From a delta proteobacterium NaphS2 (GTDB lineage Bacteria > Desulfobacterota > DSM-4660 > Desulfatiglandales > Desulfatiglandaceae): a stretch of DNA of 63,049 bases. The stretch spans positions 4,552-67,600 of the forward strand of contig ADZZ01000076.1 of assembly GCA_000179315.1 (NCBI GenBank), in the 5' to 3' direction. Under the pieces are notes generated by a model. The model was not told where the DNA came from. It did not search any database and saw nothing but the letters and a program-made list of their open reading frames with translations. The position numbers and the translations under genes are program-made. Shown here in pieces: positions 25,639 to 33,656 of the stretch. The stretch's first letter is position 1, and every line of letters starts with the position of its first letter.

Positions 25639-26976
25639 ATGTTTATTCTAAACGATATCTTAAAGCCTCTACAAAATGCTTTTTCTTCCACCAATCTCGG
25701 CAGGGAACGAGCACACTGGTTCTCTTATGCCATCCTGGCTTTCATCATCCCTTTCACTTCATCTATCTCTTCAAACGTGTTGCGTTGCCTCAATACCTTG
25801 TTTGGGCTCAACATTAACAAACGTCGATTCTACACCTTTATGGCTTCCAACAAAATACCATGGCATAACCTATGGGCCGCCTTATGGCACCTCATTCCTG
25901 ACCCCTTGTCCGATGGGCGACTTATGATCGCATTAGATGATTTCATCAATCCAAAGACAGGTCGCAACATCTTCGGATGTTCTCATATCTTCGATCATGC
26001 CGCAAAGGACAATCAATCCAAATATCCATGGGCACAGAATGTGGTTCTTATTGGTCTGTTAAAGGTCATCAAAGGACGATGGGCTTGTCTCCCCCTTTCA
26101 CAGCGATTTTATTTGCCCCAAAAGGCCATAAATGCCAAATCGGACAATATGAGGGTTGCCGGAAAGGTCGTTTCTTTCCAAACCAAACTCCAACAAGCTG
26201 TCGAGATGGTAATTCAGGTAGCTCAACACTTTGCCGGCGTTGACATAATAATCGTTTGTGACAGCTGGTTCGGAAATAACGGCCTGTTCAAACCCCTCCG
26301 CACTAAACTCGGAAATTTTGTTCATTTGCTTTCAAGATTACGTTCCAATACCGTACTGTACTCCATCCCCAAGATCGGTTCTTCCAAAAAGCCGGGAAGA
26401 CCCAAAAAATATGGCAGCAGGTTGGGTTCGTGCGCTGAAATGGCGGCGGCATTCATGGCGTACGCTTCAACCTATCACGTCTTCCTGTACGGAAAATACC
26501 GTGAAGTCAACGCATACTCCCAAATCGTTATGCTCAAAACACTCAAGTGCCCTGTCCGGGTTGTCTGGGTCTTTCGAAAAACACAGTGGATCGCAATCTT
26601 CTCCACGGACTTGAAGCTGTCGGTTGAGCAAATTATCGAGTATTATGGGGCCAGGTGGAAAATCGAGTCGGGTTTCAAGGAGATCAAGCAAGACATTGGA
26701 AGCAGCAAAAGCCAAACCCGCAATGCACAGGCAGTGATCAATCACATCAATTTTTCCATAATGGCCGCAACAATCATTTGGATCTATGGTTCACGGCTCG
26801 AAAACATTCCCGAACGCAGGCACAAGGTCAAGGGTCGCAACAGTTTCGCCTTTTCCGACCTGAGACATATCATCGCTAAGTCCGCATTGAGCGATGATTT
26901 TCATGCCGTTTGCAACCAAGACAACAAACTGCCCCGAAAATCTTTCCTGGAGGCGTTGCTGCGCATGGTCGGCTGA
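25639..26976 (+). CDS. IS4-family transposase, copy 1
   Basis: 445-residue DDE transposase. First aspartate in LMIALDDFINPKTG, second in IIIVCDSWFGNNG, and the IS4 signature Y-x2-R-x3-E-x6-K in YYGARWKIESGFKEIKQ. GAAAGGAG lies 9 bp upstream of ATG 25639. The gene is intact, but its natural promoter is now separated from it by the 2-kb antisense group II intron. The frame ends 32 bp before the IS right end. Confidence 0.92.
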   Translation: MFILNDILKPLQNAFSSTNLGRERAHWFSYAILAFIIPFTSSISSNVLRCLNTLFGLNINKRRFYTFMASNKIPWHNLWAALWHLIPDPLSDGRLMIALDDFINPKTGRNIFGCSHIFDHAAKDNQSKYPWAQNVVLIGLLKVIKGRWACLPLSQRFYLPQKAINAKSDNMRVAGKVVSFQTKLQQAVEMVIQVAQHFAGVDIIIVCDSWFGNNGLFKPLRTKLGNFVHLLSRLRSNTVLYSIPKIGSSKKPGRPKKYGSRLGSCAEMAAAFMAYASTYHVFLYGKYREVNAYSQIVMLKTLKCPVRVVWVFRKTQWIAIFSTDLKLSVEQIIEYYGARWKIESGFKEIKQDIGSSKSQTRNAQAVINHINFSIMAATIIWIYGSRLENIPERRHKVKGRNSFAFSDLRHIIAKSALSDDFHAVCNQDNKLPRKSFLEALLRMVG

Positions 26977-27008
26977 TCAAGCCGGGGGCATTTTCTGTGA
27001 AACTTCAG

Positions 27009-27194
27009 TTTTTTATACTGGGCCATTATTCTCTTTACTGTGGCGATGCCTATTCCCAGAGCATCTGCTGTCCGTTTGGCGGCATCCTTTGTTGAAACAA
27101 ATTTTCCAGTTTTTCTTTCTTCATCATAGTGATTTTTCAGCCGGACAACAGTTTCAACCAATTCAGCAGGAAGCTGTTTCCCTTGAAACGACAT
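27009..27194 (-). pseudogene. IS630-family transposase copy 1, N-terminal part
   Basis: Begins ATG 27194 (MSFQGKQLPAELVETVVRL) and covers the N-terminal helix-turn-helix (TKDAAKRTADALGIGIATVKRIMAQYKK), where the IS4 element interrupts; the open frame then runs on in IS4 sequence. All 62 residues equal those of the intact copy at 28424. Confidence 0.9.
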
Positions 27195-27299
27195 TGAGGT
27201 ATTCCTCCAAAAAGGTGACTTTTCCCATTTTCAGAGGAATTTTTAACATATTCAGAAAATGTTGTCAATAACAGTATCAAGATATACGGTATTGAATAT

Positions 27300-28263
27300 A
27301 GTAGAAAGAGATCCAAGTTTGTTGGGAGACCTTGACAAATTGGTTGATCCTATTACTCGGGGTGACCCCGAATCTGCGCTTCGCTGGACCTGCAAAAGTA
27401 CAACAAAGCTGGCCAAGGAACTGCAATCTAAAGGTCATCAAGTGAGTCAGCGCAGCGTTTGGATGCTCCTGGATCAGCTTGGCTACAGCATGCAGTCGAA
27501 CCGAAAAACGAAGGAAGGCACTGATCATCCAGACCGAGATGCGCAGTTTCTTTATATTGCCAATAAGGTTCAGCAATTCCAGCAGGCTGGTTTTCCGATC
27601 ATTTCGGTGGATACCAAAAAAAAGGAACTGATCGGTCGATTCAAAAATGGCGGTCAGGAATGGCAAAAAAAGGGCCATCCTGAGGAAGTGAATACCCACG
27701 ATTTTGCCGACAAGGATCTTGGAAAAGTCGTACCTTACGGAGTCTACGATTTGACGCACAATCAGGGCTGGGTAAGCGTTGGAATCAACCATGATACCGC
27801 AGAGTTCGCTGTTGCCGCCATTCGCCGTTGGTGGAAGAATATGGGAATGCGGCTCTATCCACGGGCCACCGAAATGTTGATCACAGCCGATGGAGGGGGC
27901 AGCAACGGCAGTCGTGTTCGCCTCTGGAAAATCGAAATCCAGAAGCTTGTTCAAGAACTTGATATGACTATACACGTTTGCCATTTTCCACCCGGAACCA
28001 GCAAATGGAATAAAATCGAACATCGCATGTTCTGCCACATTACAGAGAATTGGCGCGGCCGTCCTCTGGAAAGCCAAGCTGTGGTCGTTCAACTCATTGC
28101 CAACACACGTACTGCAAAAGGGCTGGCAATCCAATCCGAGATTGACGATACGTTCTATCCTACAGGTATCAAAATCCCGGACGAAGATATGGCAAAACTG
28201 TCAATTGTTCGCGATGAATTTCACGGCGAATGGAACTACAAAATCTATCCGAACAACAACTGA
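27300..28263 (+). pseudogene. ISAzo13-family transposase, C-terminal part
   Basis: Continues the gene broken at 17763. From VERDPSLLGDLDKLVDPITRGDPESALRWTC it carries the DDE core: first aspartate in FPIISVDTKKKELIG, second in MLITADGGGSNGSR, glutamate in SKWNKIEHRMFCHI. It ends KIYPNNN at 28263. An ATG at 27259 opens a frame through the IS630 end, but no functional HTH domain would be made. A full gene would encode about 407 residues. Confidence 0.9.
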
Positions 28264-28319
28264 TATTGTTCAGGTTATTATTTCTAGCTTCAATTATTCC
28301 AAAAGGAGAGTGCTCACTA

Positions 28320-29801
28320 TAGTCAATACCGTATATCTTGATACTGTTATTGACAACATTTTCTGAATATGTTAAAAATTCCTCTGAAAATGGGAAAAGT
28401 CACCTTTTTGGAGGAATACCTCAATGTCGTTTCAAGGGAAACAGCTTCCTGCTGAATTGGTTGAAACTGTTGTCCGGCTGAAAAATCACTATGATGAAGA
28501 AAGAAAAACTGGAAAATTTGTTTCAACAAAGGATGCCGCCAAACGGACAGCAGATGCTCTGGGAATAGGCATCGCCACAGTAAAGAGAATAATGGCCCAG
28601 TATAAAAAAGATGGCGATGAAGTTGTTGTCCGGATAAAGGAACGTCCTGGTAGACCGCCGTCAAGTATGTGCCCGATCGCCCAACCCATTGTGAGAAAAT
28701 TTATTAGAACTGAGAACCTGGGTGGAAGGCGTGTCAGCATCGGCAGGGTGTGCAAGTTCCTGAGTTCAAAACACGGGATCGATGTTCCAAAAATGACCCT
28801 TTGGCGTGCACTTAACCGGTGGGGTTTCAGTCATGGCGAAGGCCGAAGAAGAAATAGCCTGAAGGAACAGGATCGAATTATATTTGCACGACGAGAATAC
28901 CTCAGAGCCAAGCTTGCCAATCGAAATCCCGATGGAACATTGAAGCGGCCGGAAGTCTATTTGGATGAAACCTATATAAACAAGAATCACTCATGCCGGT
29001 TCACATGGTACCTTAACGAAGACGGTCCTCTCGTTAACAAGCCTTCAGGGGTTGGCCCTCGTTTCATATTGGTTCATGCGATCACGGAAGATGGCTGGGT
29101 AGGCGGGGCTCAACTTGTTTTTGAGGCGAAAAAACGAACCGGCGACTATCATGGCCAGATGAACTGGGACAATTTTTCTACATGGTTTGAGACCCAATTG
29201 TTACCGAATATTCCATCTGAGGCTATCGTTATCCTGGATAATGCCAGATATCATAACGTACTTGATACTGAGAGTATTCCAAATAAAAGCAGCAGGAAAG
29301 AGCAATTACGAGCCTGGCTGACCCGCAATGGTTACCCTTGGCGGGAAGATATGCTCAAGTCTGAATTGTCTGAATTGTGTACACGCTTGGCGCCAGCGCC
29401 AGAATTCAAATTGGACCAAATTGCTGAACAACATGGCATTTCCATACTGCGCACACCGCCTTACCATCCGGAATTGCAACCAATCGAAACGTGCTGGGCA
29501 GTATTAAAAAACCACATGGCCGATAATTGCGATTTTACAATGGCTGGTCTTCGCAAAAGACTACCGGAAGCTTTTGCTAAGGTCACCACCAGCACATGTA
29601 AAGCCATCATTTCGAAGGTTTTTGAACAAGAGAAAAGATATTGGGCTGAAGATGAAAAACTCGATGAGATATATTCAGAAAATGCTGAGGAAGAATATCT
29701 CGGGAAAGATGCCTTTGAGAGCCAAGGAGATGAATTTTATTTGGAAGCTGTGTAAACTTGTCAAGCACTTTTTTCGGTATCAACTATTTCGGTACGCCCT
29801 A
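28320..29801 (+). mobile_element. IS630-family element, copy 2 (intact, 1482 bp)
   Basis: Bounded by TA at 28318-28319 and 29802-29803. Left end TAGTCAATACCGTATATC, right end (inward) TAGGGCGTACCGAAATAG. Inverted relative to copy 1 and inserted 55 bp behind the ISAzo13 transposase stop. Contains one intact transposase gene. Confidence 0.92.
28424..29755 (+). CDS. IS630-family transposase, copy 2
   Basis: 443-residue DDE/D-type transposase. N-terminal helix-turn-helix (KDAAKRTADALGIGIATVKRIM), second HTH (RRVSIGRVCKFLSSKHGIDV), then the catalytic triad in VYLDETYINKNHS, IVILDNARYHN and YHPELQPIETCWAVLKNH, the last being the IS630/Tc1 signature. GGAGG precedes ATG 28424. Intact, and the probable source or sister of the disrupted copy 1. 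Confidence 0.95.
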   Translation: MSFQGKQLPAELVETVVRLKNHYDEERKTGKFVSTKDAAKRTADALGIGIATVKRIMAQYKKDGDEVVVRIKERPGRPPSSMCPIAQPIVRKFIRTENLGGRRVSIGRVCKFLSSKHGIDVPKMTLWRALNRWGFSHGEGRRRNSLKEQDRIIFARREYLRAKLANRNPDGTLKRPEVYLDETYINKNHSCRFTWYLNEDGPLVNKPSGVGPRFILVHAITEDGWVGGAQLVFEAKKRTGDYHGQMNWDNFSTWFETQLLPNIPSEAIVILDNARYHNVLDTESIPNKSSRKEQLRAWLTRNGYPWREDMLKSELSELCTRLAPAPEFKLDQIAEQHGISILRTPPYHPELQPIETCWAVLKNHMADNCDFTMAGLRKRLPEAFAKVTTSTCKAIISKVFEQEKRYWAEDEKLDEIYSENAEEEYLGKDAFESQGDEFYLEAV

Positions 29802-30005
29802 TAATAGCCTCTTAACAGGGCGACTGCGCTTGACAAACGGCCGCAGCAGGCGAGCCGCCGTCATGTTTCTTGCCGTACTGTAAAAAGGTCCTATTCCCTG
29901 TTTGAAAATCTTGAAGAAGTTTTCGGGTTAATGCTGGATGCGTTTGTGGCCACGGGCGTGAAATCGTCGGTGGAAGAATGCAAAATAAATTGGGGAGGCG
30001 TGAAG

Positions 30006-30422
30006 ATGAAATTAAACAAAATTGATCATGTATGTATTGCAGTCAAGGATCTGGAAGCGGCCAAGAAGGTCTGGGAGCCTATGTTGGGTAAAACAGGTCC
30101 TGATGACGTCTATGTTGATGAACCTGAAAAGATCAATGTGGCCAGATACCATATCGGCGAGGTAGGATTTGAGCTCATGGAATCAACGACCCCGGATGGA
30201 GACGTGGCAAAGTTCATTGCCAAAAACGGTGAGGGTGTGATGCTCATCAGTTTTAACGTGGACAACACCAGAGCAGCCATTGATGAACTGAAGGCGAAGG
30301 AATATCCGTTTATTCCGGATTCAAGAGGCGAGATTGCAAGACCTTTTCGGGCGTGTGAATTCGCTCTTATACACCCCAAAAAGCTGAACGGCGTCCTGAC
30401 CGAACTCATCGATGATAAATAG
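30006..30422 (+). CDS. mce: Methylmalonyl-CoA epimerase (VOC family)
   Basis: Interconverts (R)- and (S)-methylmalonyl-CoA, linking propionyl-CoA and succinyl-CoA. 138 residues from ATG 30006 with GGGGAGG upstream. VOC fold: first metal ligand in KIDHVCIAVKDLEAAKKVWEPMLG, FELMESTTPDGDVAKFI around the second, and the C-terminal FALIHPKKLNGVLTEL. The frame is open upstream to 29805 (see findings). No mutase gene is adjacent; the IS cluster just upstream may have separated it from former operon partners. Confidence 0.85.
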   Translation: MKLNKIDHVCIAVKDLEAAKKVWEPMLGKTGPDDVYVDEPEKINVARYHIGEVGFELMESTTPDGDVAKFIAKNGEGVMLISFNVDNTRAAIDELKAKEYPFIPDSRGEIARPFRACEFALIHPKKLNGVLTELIDDK

Positions 30423-30475
30423 AATCAGTTTAGGCAGGGCGTTTCCGGCTGGAAATCTATATAAGGAGAAAGGAT

Positions 30476-30979
30476 ATGAAGATAGCAAAAATAACGCAAT
30501 ATAAAGTTGTTATCACACTATTTGTAGCATTCTTGTCCGGATGTGCAACGCAGCTTGCGCCTAAATATGACACTTCCATATTCGACGGCGTTACGAATGT
30601 AAACGTAATCATAATGGAGTTGTTCGCCTCCGTGTCAACCGGCACGGAAAGTGGCACCTTCAGCGAAAGGGAAGATACATACAACGCCATTATTGGTGCT
30701 GTTGATGCGTTGCCCCTACAATCCAAGGCCAGACCAATGCCTGAAAATTCCATTACTGAAAAAGTAAATAAATTTCTGGAATCCAAAGGAATCGGAGCTA
30801 TGACTGACGATATGGCGCCAAGTGCTAATTCCCTGGAAGCGGTTTCCAAGCAGATTAGCAAAATGAAAGAAACTGACCGTAAATCCGGGTTAAAAGTCGG
30901 CGCTGTAAAAGCCTTTAAAAATGCTGTAATCATCTCAATGGATCAAGCAATTACCTATGAATCATTTCTGGACAGATAA
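30476..30979 (+). CDS. Hypothetical lipoprotein
   Basis: 167 residues, ATG 30476 preceded by AAGGAG. N-terminal signal peptide KVVITLFVAFLSGC ends in a lipobox (LSGC, acylated Cys about residue 23), so it should be anchored to the inner or outer membrane on the periplasmic side. The rest is polar and mostly helical with no motif I recognise. It is followed 12 bp later by a small helical protein and may act with it. Confidence 0.7.
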   Translation: MKIAKITQYKVVITLFVAFLSGCATQLAPKYDTSIFDGVTNVNVIIMELFASVSTGTESGTFSEREDTYNAIIGAVDALPLQSKARPMPENSITEKVNKFLESKGIGAMTDDMAPSANSLEAVSKQISKMKETDRKSGLKVGAVKAFKNAVIISMDQAITYESFLDR

Positions 30980-30991
30980 GGGGGATTGGCC

Positions 30992-31336
30992 ATGTCTATA
31001 GATATTGAAAAACTCATTACAGATATGAAAGATGCAGCATCACAGGTTATTAATCAAGATGTGACGGTTTTGCGGGGATTTTCGGAAAGGCAATTGAAAG
31101 CACTTGCCAAACAGGCAGACCTGGTCGCCTCAGGCGTTATTTCAGGTGACATTGATGAAGATTTACGCGATTTCTTTCTAGACGCTCTTGAGGATATGGC
31201 CCTAAATTTTGCCAAAACATTGCGAGGTCTTTTGATGGTTACCATTGAAAAGGTTTGGAATGCAATTGTTCGCGTCTTGTGGGGCGCCATAGGCGCTGCA
31301 ACGGGTATTGATCTTGCGGCTCCATCGGCAAACTAA
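30992..31336 (+). CDS. Hypothetical helical protein
   Basis: 114 residues from ATG 30992 with GGGG upstream (TTG 30986 is an alternative). Mostly alpha-helical (LITDMKDAASQVINQDVTVLRGFSERQLKALAKQADLVASG), with a hydrophobic C-terminal stretch WNAIVRVLWGAIGAATGI that could be a membrane or amphipathic segment. Directly downstream of the lipoprotein gene. Family and function not recognised. Confidence 0.65.
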   Translation: MSIDIEKLITDMKDAASQVINQDVTVLRGFSERQLKALAKQADLVASGVISGDIDEDLRDFFLDALEDMALNFAKTLRGLLMVTIEKVWNAIVRVLWGAIGAATGIDLAAPSAN

Positions 31337-31425
31337 CATAGATAATCGGGGAGACGGGAAGAATTGAGCGCAGGGCCCAAACTTGATAAACAATTTTGAC
31401 ACTCAGAAAATAGAATGGAGATTCC

Positions 31426-31755
31426 ATGACAGAAAAATACAATCTGGAAGAAGGTATGGCAATCATGAAGGAGCAAATGCCCGATGTAATGAGTGCCTTT
31501 GGTCCTCTTATGGAAAAAGTGACTCAGGATGGCCTGTTGTCCGCAAAAATCAAGCGGCTTATGATGGTTGCGGTTTCGGTAACTCAGCGGTGTTCGCATT
31601 GCATTCGCGCTCACGTCAAGGCTGCCGTGGAATTGGGTGCATCTCGTGCAGAGATTCTTGAAGCTACGGGAGTCGCTATTTTGATGGCCGGCGGACCCGC
31701 GGTAGCCCAAGTTTCAACAGTGGTTCTGGAAGCTTTGGAGGAGTCAGGCGTTTAG
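31426..31755 (+). CDS. Carboxymuconolactone decarboxylase/AhpD-family protein
   Basis: 109-residue alpha-helical protein with the AhpD-type redox motif in QRCSHCIRAHVKAAVELGAS (C-x-x-C followed by H), the hallmark of the CMD family's peroxide- or thiol-dependent members. Preceding ATGGAG supports ATG 31426. It is followed by an EthD-like gene. A detoxification or oxidative-stress role is a family inference; decarboxylase activity is unlikely with the CxxC form. Confidence 0.8.
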   Translation: MTEKYNLEEGMAIMKEQMPDVMSAFGPLMEKVTQDGLLSAKIKRLMMVAVSVTQRCSHCIRAHVKAAVELGASRAEILEATGVAILMAGGPAVAQVSTVVLEALEESGV

Positions 31756-31797
31756 ACAGACTATCCATTAATTGTAATAAGAAAGGAGGCAGAACAA

Positions 31798-32109
31798 ATG
31801 ATCAAAGTCAGCGTGTTTTATCCCAATGAAGAAGGCAAGAAATTCAACATGGCGTACTATCTCAGTAAGCACGGAGCCATACTGAAGGAAAAGTTGGGGG
31901 ATGCACTAAAGGGCTTGGCCGTGGAGCAGGGATTGGGGGGCGCAAAGCCGGGGTCGCCACCGACCTATATCGCAATGGGCCACATGTATTTCGACTCGGT
32001 AGAGGCCTTTCAGACTGCCTTTGGGCCGCATGCGGCGTCAATTATGGGAGATATCCCCAACTTCACCGACATCCAGCCCACGACACAAATCAGTGAAGTG
32101 AAACTGTAA
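31798..32109 (+). CDS. EthD-family protein
   Basis: 103-residue dimeric alpha/beta-barrel protein: MIKVSVFYPNEEGKKFNMAYYLSKHGAIL at the N-terminus, then SPPTYIAMGHMYFDSVEAFQTAFGPHAASIMGDIPNFTD, matching the EthD profile (H in SKHG, F/A-GPH block). AAAGGAGG lies 8 bp before ATG. EthD was first described in ether degradation, but most relatives have no known substrate. Cotranscription with the AhpD-like gene 43 bp upstream is likely. Confidence 0.8.
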   Translation: MIKVSVFYPNEEGKKFNMAYYLSKHGAILKEKLGDALKGLAVEQGLGGAKPGSPPTYIAMGHMYFDSVEAFQTAFGPHAASIMGDIPNFTDIQPTTQISEVKL

Positions 32110-32270
32110 TTAAGCCGGTATTGTATGCCACTAGCGATGTTCCTCTGGATTGCGGCTCGTTTGCTTGCGAATAACGTTATAGTAGGCATCAATCCAGAGC
32201 CGAACATACGGTTCGAAGGGACAAGTTTGTTCCACGCGTCAGGCCGGTTATCAGCGTCATTCTCACCTTC

Positions 32271-33653
32271 TTATTTGCCGGCGATTGTGTCATCCAGAAT
32301 CCGATCTATTCGGTCGTTGGATAAAAGGCCCATCTCTTTTGCCGTCTCCCTCACGGTTTTTCCCGTGCGATGGGCCTCCTTGGCAATGGAAGCTGACCTG
32401 TCATATCCGATTTCCGGAACGAAAGCCGTGGCCAGGGAAAGGCTTTTCTCCAGATTGGAGACGCATTGTTCCCGGTTGGCGGATATGCCCCTTATACAGT
32501 GATCGGAGAATCGTCGGGAGGATGAAGCAAGCAACTGGACGGACTCCAACAGATTGTAGGCGATCAAAGGCATCATGACATTCAACTCGAAATTGCCGGC
32601 TTGACCTCCGTAGGTGATGGCGGCATCGTTACCGATGACTTGGCCGGCCACCTGAAGAACCGCTTCCGGTATAACCGGATTCACTTTGCCGGGCATGATG
32701 GAAGATCCCGGCTGGAGATCGGGAAGTGTCATTTCTCCTAAGCCGCATCTCGGCCCGGAAGAAAGCCATCGAATGTCATTGGCGATTTTGATCAGGCCCA
32801 CCGCGTATGTCTTAAGCGCGCCACTTACTTCCACCGTTGTGTCCTTTGCTGCTTGGGCTTCAAAGTGATTGACAGCCTCCTTAAAGGGATATCCGGTCTC
32901 CGCTGAGATTCCTTCAATGACCCTTGCGGCAAAACCGGGAGGCGCGTTTATCCCCGTGCCCACGGCTGTTCCGCCAAGGGGGAGCGCACACAGCCTTTTT
33001 TCGGTGTCTTTAATCCTCAGGATGCCCTTTTCCACCTGTGCAGCATATCCGCTGAATTCCTGACCGAGACTGATGGGAACCGCATCCTGGAGATGTGTCC
33101 TCGCGATCTTCCTGATCTCTCTGAATTCCTCGGATTTTTTTTCAAGGGTCTTTCGGAATTCCTCCATAGCCGGGATAAGATCTTCTTCTATTCCCATTGT
33201 GCAGGCAATATGGATGGCCGACGGGATCACATCGTTGCTGGATTGCCCCTTGTTTACATGGTCATTCGGGTGCACCGGCGTTTTGCCGCCCCTTTTCCCC
33301 GTGAGTTTTTCATTGGCCCGGCCCGAAACAATCTCGTTGATGTTCATATTGGTCGATGTCCCGGAGCCTGTCTGAAAAACATCCACCACAAATTGATCAT
33401 CGAACTTTCCCTGGATCACCTCATTGGAAGCCTGAATAACGGCCTCGGCGATTTCTTCATCGAAGAGCTTCAGATCCTTATTCACACGGGCCGCGTGCTT
33501 TTTTATCATTCCGAGGGCCTTATAGAAGGAATGGGGGAACCTGAGATCACTGATCGCAAAATTCTCTTTTGCCCTCTGGGTCTGAGCACCGTAGTAGGCC
33601 GTTTCAGGTACCCGCACCGTTCCCATGGTGTCCTGTTCTTCCCTGTATTTCAT
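32271..33653 (-). CDS. fumC: Class II fumarate hydratase
   Basis: 460-residue iron-independent fumarase of the citric acid cycle (fumarate to malate). Signature motifs: TGSGTSTNMNINEI, HPNDHVNKGQSSNDVIPSA, the catalytic LPLGGTAVGTGINAP region and the superfamily loop GSSIMPGKVNP. It starts at ATG 33653, only 3 bp after the aconitase stop codon, so the two form one transcript. Confidence 0.95.
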   Translation of the reverse strand: MKYREEQDTMGTVRVPETAYYGAQTQRAKENFAISDLRFPHSFYKALGMIKKHAARVNKDLKLFDEEIAEAVIQASNEVIQGKFDDQFVVDVFQTGSGTSTNMNINEIVSGRANEKLTGKRGGKTPVHPNDHVNKGQSSNDVIPSAIHIACTMGIEEDLIPAMEEFRKTLEKKSEEFREIRKIARTHLQDAVPISLGQEFSGYAAQVEKGILRIKDTEKRLCALPLGGTAVGTGINAPPGFAARVIEGISAETGYPFKEAVNHFEAQAAKDTTVEVSGALKTYAVGLIKIANDIRWLSSGPRCGLGEMTLPDLQPGSSIMPGKVNPVIPEAVLQVAGQVIGNDAAITYGGQAGNFELNVMMPLIAYNLLESVQLLASSSRRFSDHCIRGISANREQCVSNLEKSLSLATAFVPEIGYDRSASIAKEAHRTGKTVRETAKEMGLLSNDRIDRILDDTIAGK

Positions 33654-33656
33654 AAA

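Larger units (their letters stand above)
23436..27008 (+). mobile_element. IS4-family element copy 1, carrying a group II intron
   Basis: Ends CTAAAGTTTCACC (23436 inward) and CTGAAGTTTCACA (27008 inward) are imperfect inverted repeats, flanked by a 7-bp duplication TTTTTTA in the IS630 transposase gene. Excluding the intron (23623-25601) the element is 1594 bp. Copy 2 at 62419 onward shares the left 600 bp almost perfectly, differing by a one-base indel in a poly-A/T tract. Confidence 0.9.
17765..27298 (-). mobile_element. IS630-family element, copy 1 (split by IS21- and IS4-type elements)
   Basis: Termini TAGGGCGTACCG (17765 inward) and TATTCAATACCG (27298 inward) match those of the intact copy at 28320-29801 with one mismatch. 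The element is flanked by TA at 17763-17764 and 27299-27300, the normal IS630 target duplication, inside an ISAzo13 transposase gene. Its transposase is cut at 23030-23037/18558-18565 by an IS21-type element and at 27009/23435 by an IS4-type element. Without those insertions it would be about 1.48 kb. Confidence 0.9.
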
